NCBI RefSeq assembly: GCF_051020985.1
Contig: NC_134999.1
Coordinates: forward strand, 13,273,660-13,337,659
Origin: Nomia melanderi
Lineage: Eukaryota > Arthropoda > Insecta > Hymenoptera > Halictidae
DNA length: 64,000 bases
Direction of reading: 5' to 3'
Both the position numbers and the translations under genes were made by a program. Shown piece by piece: positions 61,178 to 64,000 of the stretch (the stretch's first letter is position 1; every line of letters begins with the position of its first letter). Below the pieces are notes generated by a model. It made no database searches and was not told the origin of the DNA. It saw only the letters and a list, made by a program, of their open reading frames with translations.

Positions 61178-64000
61178 TATACGTATTTTGGAAGATATTC
61201 AATTTTCTTTACTTTGATCTTTTCAAATAGTCTTTTTACATTGTGTTAAAGTAATCGCGGCAATGTATGCTTTGTTCTTGATTATTAGAGGGAATTGTTA
61301 TTCGCATCGTTGTAAGTACGAATATAATTTATACTATAAACATCCATTGTTGTGAAAGATTTTGGAATTAAAAGTTGAGTATTTTCAATTTTTTTTTTTA
61401 TTTTGACACTTTTTGAAAGTTTTAATACTATTTTGAGGTAAACGTCAAAGAAACGTAATACAATTTTTTATGTTTAATTTAAAATTGTAATGTTTCTGAA
61501 GCTTTGTATTGTTTGAATTGTTTGAAACTTCGTGTACATTTATTATTAATTATGCAATACCAGTTTTCCCAAGATAAAAATACTTTTGGTAATAGGGGTG
61601 ATCATTCCTCAAAATTTTTACGGTGTTTGTTCTAAAATAAAATTTTATAACGGTACAAAATAGACTTTAGATGTACACGGTAAATGAGGGTTGAAAATAT
61701 TGTTAGTTCGTTGAAATATATATAATGGTTAGTAAATAAAAAGAAATAATTATAATGGAAACGGAGAACTTGTTCTACGTGCATCTGTTCCTATTATTTT
61801 GTCACGAAAGTCAGTAAAAATCGAATAGTAGAGGACAGAACGGCTAAACCAGCTGAAACTCTGCCATTCTAGCAGTGGGGAAAGGGACGAGGCGAGCCAT
61901 GGGATGATTGTACATGCGGAATGCTTATCCGTCACGCGTGAATCACGTGCTCGCTCGACCGGCCGGCATTTTACCGTTTCTTACGCTCCTCGGAAAACAT
62001 TGCACTTCTTTCCCAATTAAATAATACGCCCTGAAGTTTATTATATAACCGAAATGAAACCAAAATATGTAGCATTTATCAATTAAATAAACGATTCACA
62101 ACATTCTTGAATTTAATGTTTCAACATCTACGTAACATTTCTGTAAAGAACAATTAAAACCGTAACACTATTAAACAGTTCAACTAACTAATATTAATTT
62201 TTATTACGATCTCTACCAAAATATAAATTGTTTTGTAGAGTAGAATATTTTAATCAGTTTAATAATTGCGCCACACGTCTGTGTAATTATTTCAAAGAAA
62301 GTTTTTGTAAATTTGAAATAGATGATATATATGCATTTACTATAAAAACCATAAATAAACGTTAAAAATATTAGTATTTAGTTTTGTTCATTTGTTACAG
62401 TTCTTTGTTATCAATGTGTATTAAATTGTTTGTATTATATAATATATGTATATGTGTTTATATGTTTATGGACGTTCGTCGTCTGCGCTGTTTTATTTTC
62501 AACCGTGTAATTTTAGTAAGAGGGACAGTTCAAAGATTACTAGTTTGAATATAGTCGTTTCTTTTTACGTATACGAGACAGCGAACTTTACCAAAAATAA
62601 TCTGTATTGCTACATATTTTGCTATTAGTAATATGGATCGACAGAATTAGACTTTCGTGGAATTTTAATTAGTTAAATTACAGTTCTATGCATTGGTTCA
62701 TTTGTAGATTGTAATTTACGATATAAACACTACGAATTAATTTAGATATATCTTTATTGTTGTTAAAAAGTATTAAGTTAATTAAGACTACAAAAATAAA
62801 AAAATTTTCATTTAATAACAAATTTAACATTAAAAGTCAATTAGATTGTTATATGTAAAAATAAATAGTTACAAATAAACAGACTTTATTCATTAAATAA
62901 TTTTACAACGTGAAATAAATAATATAAACATTATGTGATGGTTATAGTAAATGCATATTAAGCCATAAAGACTGATAAGAAAATTTACGACTATTGAAAT
63001 TATATAAGTTTAAAATCAGACGAACTAATTAATTAGTAAATTATTTATAAATATTTTTCAAATGCCCTTAATATGTGACTGCGCCATCTATTAATGACGG
63101 TGTGTAACTGTGGAAACATTTACTCCTTCGGTAACAATGAGCATCATACTTCTGGCGGGAAATTTTGAATTTTGAATTTTGAATTCAGTATACAAATACG
63201 AGAAATAAACAAAATTTTTAATATGTGCCGAATATTTATTCCCTATCGAAGTTCTAGAATTAATTTTTACGTTATTCATATTTGAACGGTGAGACTCAAA
63301 AAACTACAGTATACGTAACAAACATTTAATTACATCGATAATTTATTTGTAACATTTTAAGAAAATAATGATATCTTTAATTCTTTTTTTACAAAATGCT
63401 GTAGAAAAGTAGTTTAACTTGCATACTAAAAGCATCAAACACAAATAGCACACAGAAATGTTTCGAAATCCTCGAGCGATACGTGACATACGCGTTTTTT
63501 CGAAACCTTCGAATACCATTCCGCTGATAATTACTAATCTCATTGTAAAAGATAAAAACCGTATTTTGTTCAATTACAACTAATTATAATTTACGCACGC
63601 GAAATGTCACCGATGATAAAGTTTCATTCATGAAAATGTCACGCAGTGATATCTGTGTTATCAGTGTTGCATACCATTTTGGTGACATAAACGTAACTAT
63701 GCAATCTAGGTCACCCTACTGCCAGTGCAAAACTTATAGTCGTATCCTCATTGTCATTCGCTCATCGAATACTATTTACCTTTAAACTACAACAATCCCT
63801 CAAAATAAAATAAACAAAGAAACCCATATCACTCACTTATCTCCCATAAAACCCTTAATCCTAAAATTCTCAAAACCCTTCGTATAAAATCCTCAAAAAA
63901 CATGATCACACTTTAACCAGATCACGTTATGCAACACGAAAATCCCTCACGTCATGACGAATGAAAACAAAATCCTGTTTGCAATATATCTCCATCCATC
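61178..64000. other. AT-rich flank, nothing coding recognised
   Basis: 61780-62000 is a small CpG-rich patch. 63163-63188 holds three tandem copies of ATTTTGA. Short frames show no domain. Confidence 0.45.

Overview
The window looks like nuclear DNA of an insect, most likely a hymenopteran (a bee is my best guess). It is AT-rich, but CpG is common and sits in short GC-rich islands; splice sites are standard GT-AG, and intergenic space is long and full of small inverted-repeat transposons. No rRNA, tRNA, CRISPR array or bacterial-type operon was seen. Species assignment is inference; the gene content is read directly from the sequence.

Three protein-coding units can be supported. (1) A maelstrom gene (minus, 27303-28733): one uninterrupted 476-codon reading frame with an N-terminal HMG box and a MAEL domain, a piRNA-pathway factor. 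(2) A complete Tc1/mariner-type transposon (29741-31390) with long terminal inverted repeats and an intact DD34E transposase (30087-31130), about 1 kb from the 5' end of maelstrom. (3) A multi-exon animal haem-peroxidase homologue of the chorion-peroxidase type (minus, 33618-43625, twelve exons whose phases all join without a break). A possible first exon lies 16.7 kb upstream at 60317-60386, giving a 787-residue type II membrane or signal-anchored protein.

The peroxidase is the most unusual gene here. Its fold markers are kept, but the distal haem histidine, the proximal haem histidine and the haem-linking glutamate are all replaced (Asn, Thr, Thr). The reading frame and every splice site are intact, so it looks like a maintained pseudo-peroxidase. 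In addition, one of its own introns carries an inverted, intron-containing partial copy of two of its exons (39565-39866), so the primary transcript could fold into a long double-stranded RNA.

The rest is dominated by non-autonomous elements with TTAA ends and CCC/CAC-type termini, as expected of piggyBac-like MITEs. At least six terminal-repeat families are present (near 0.4, 7.6, 11.1, 13.1, 15.6, 18.1, 18.9, 19.8-20.8, 36.3, 43.1, 43.7, 45.4, 48.4, 51.5-52.0, 55.2, 59.4 and 59.8 kb). Some are joined end to end, sharing one TTAA. Other foldback elements, a TA-flanked mariner-type MITE, a 32-bp minisatellite, a (GT)n tract and several CpG-dense islands that may be promoters or enhancers complete the window.
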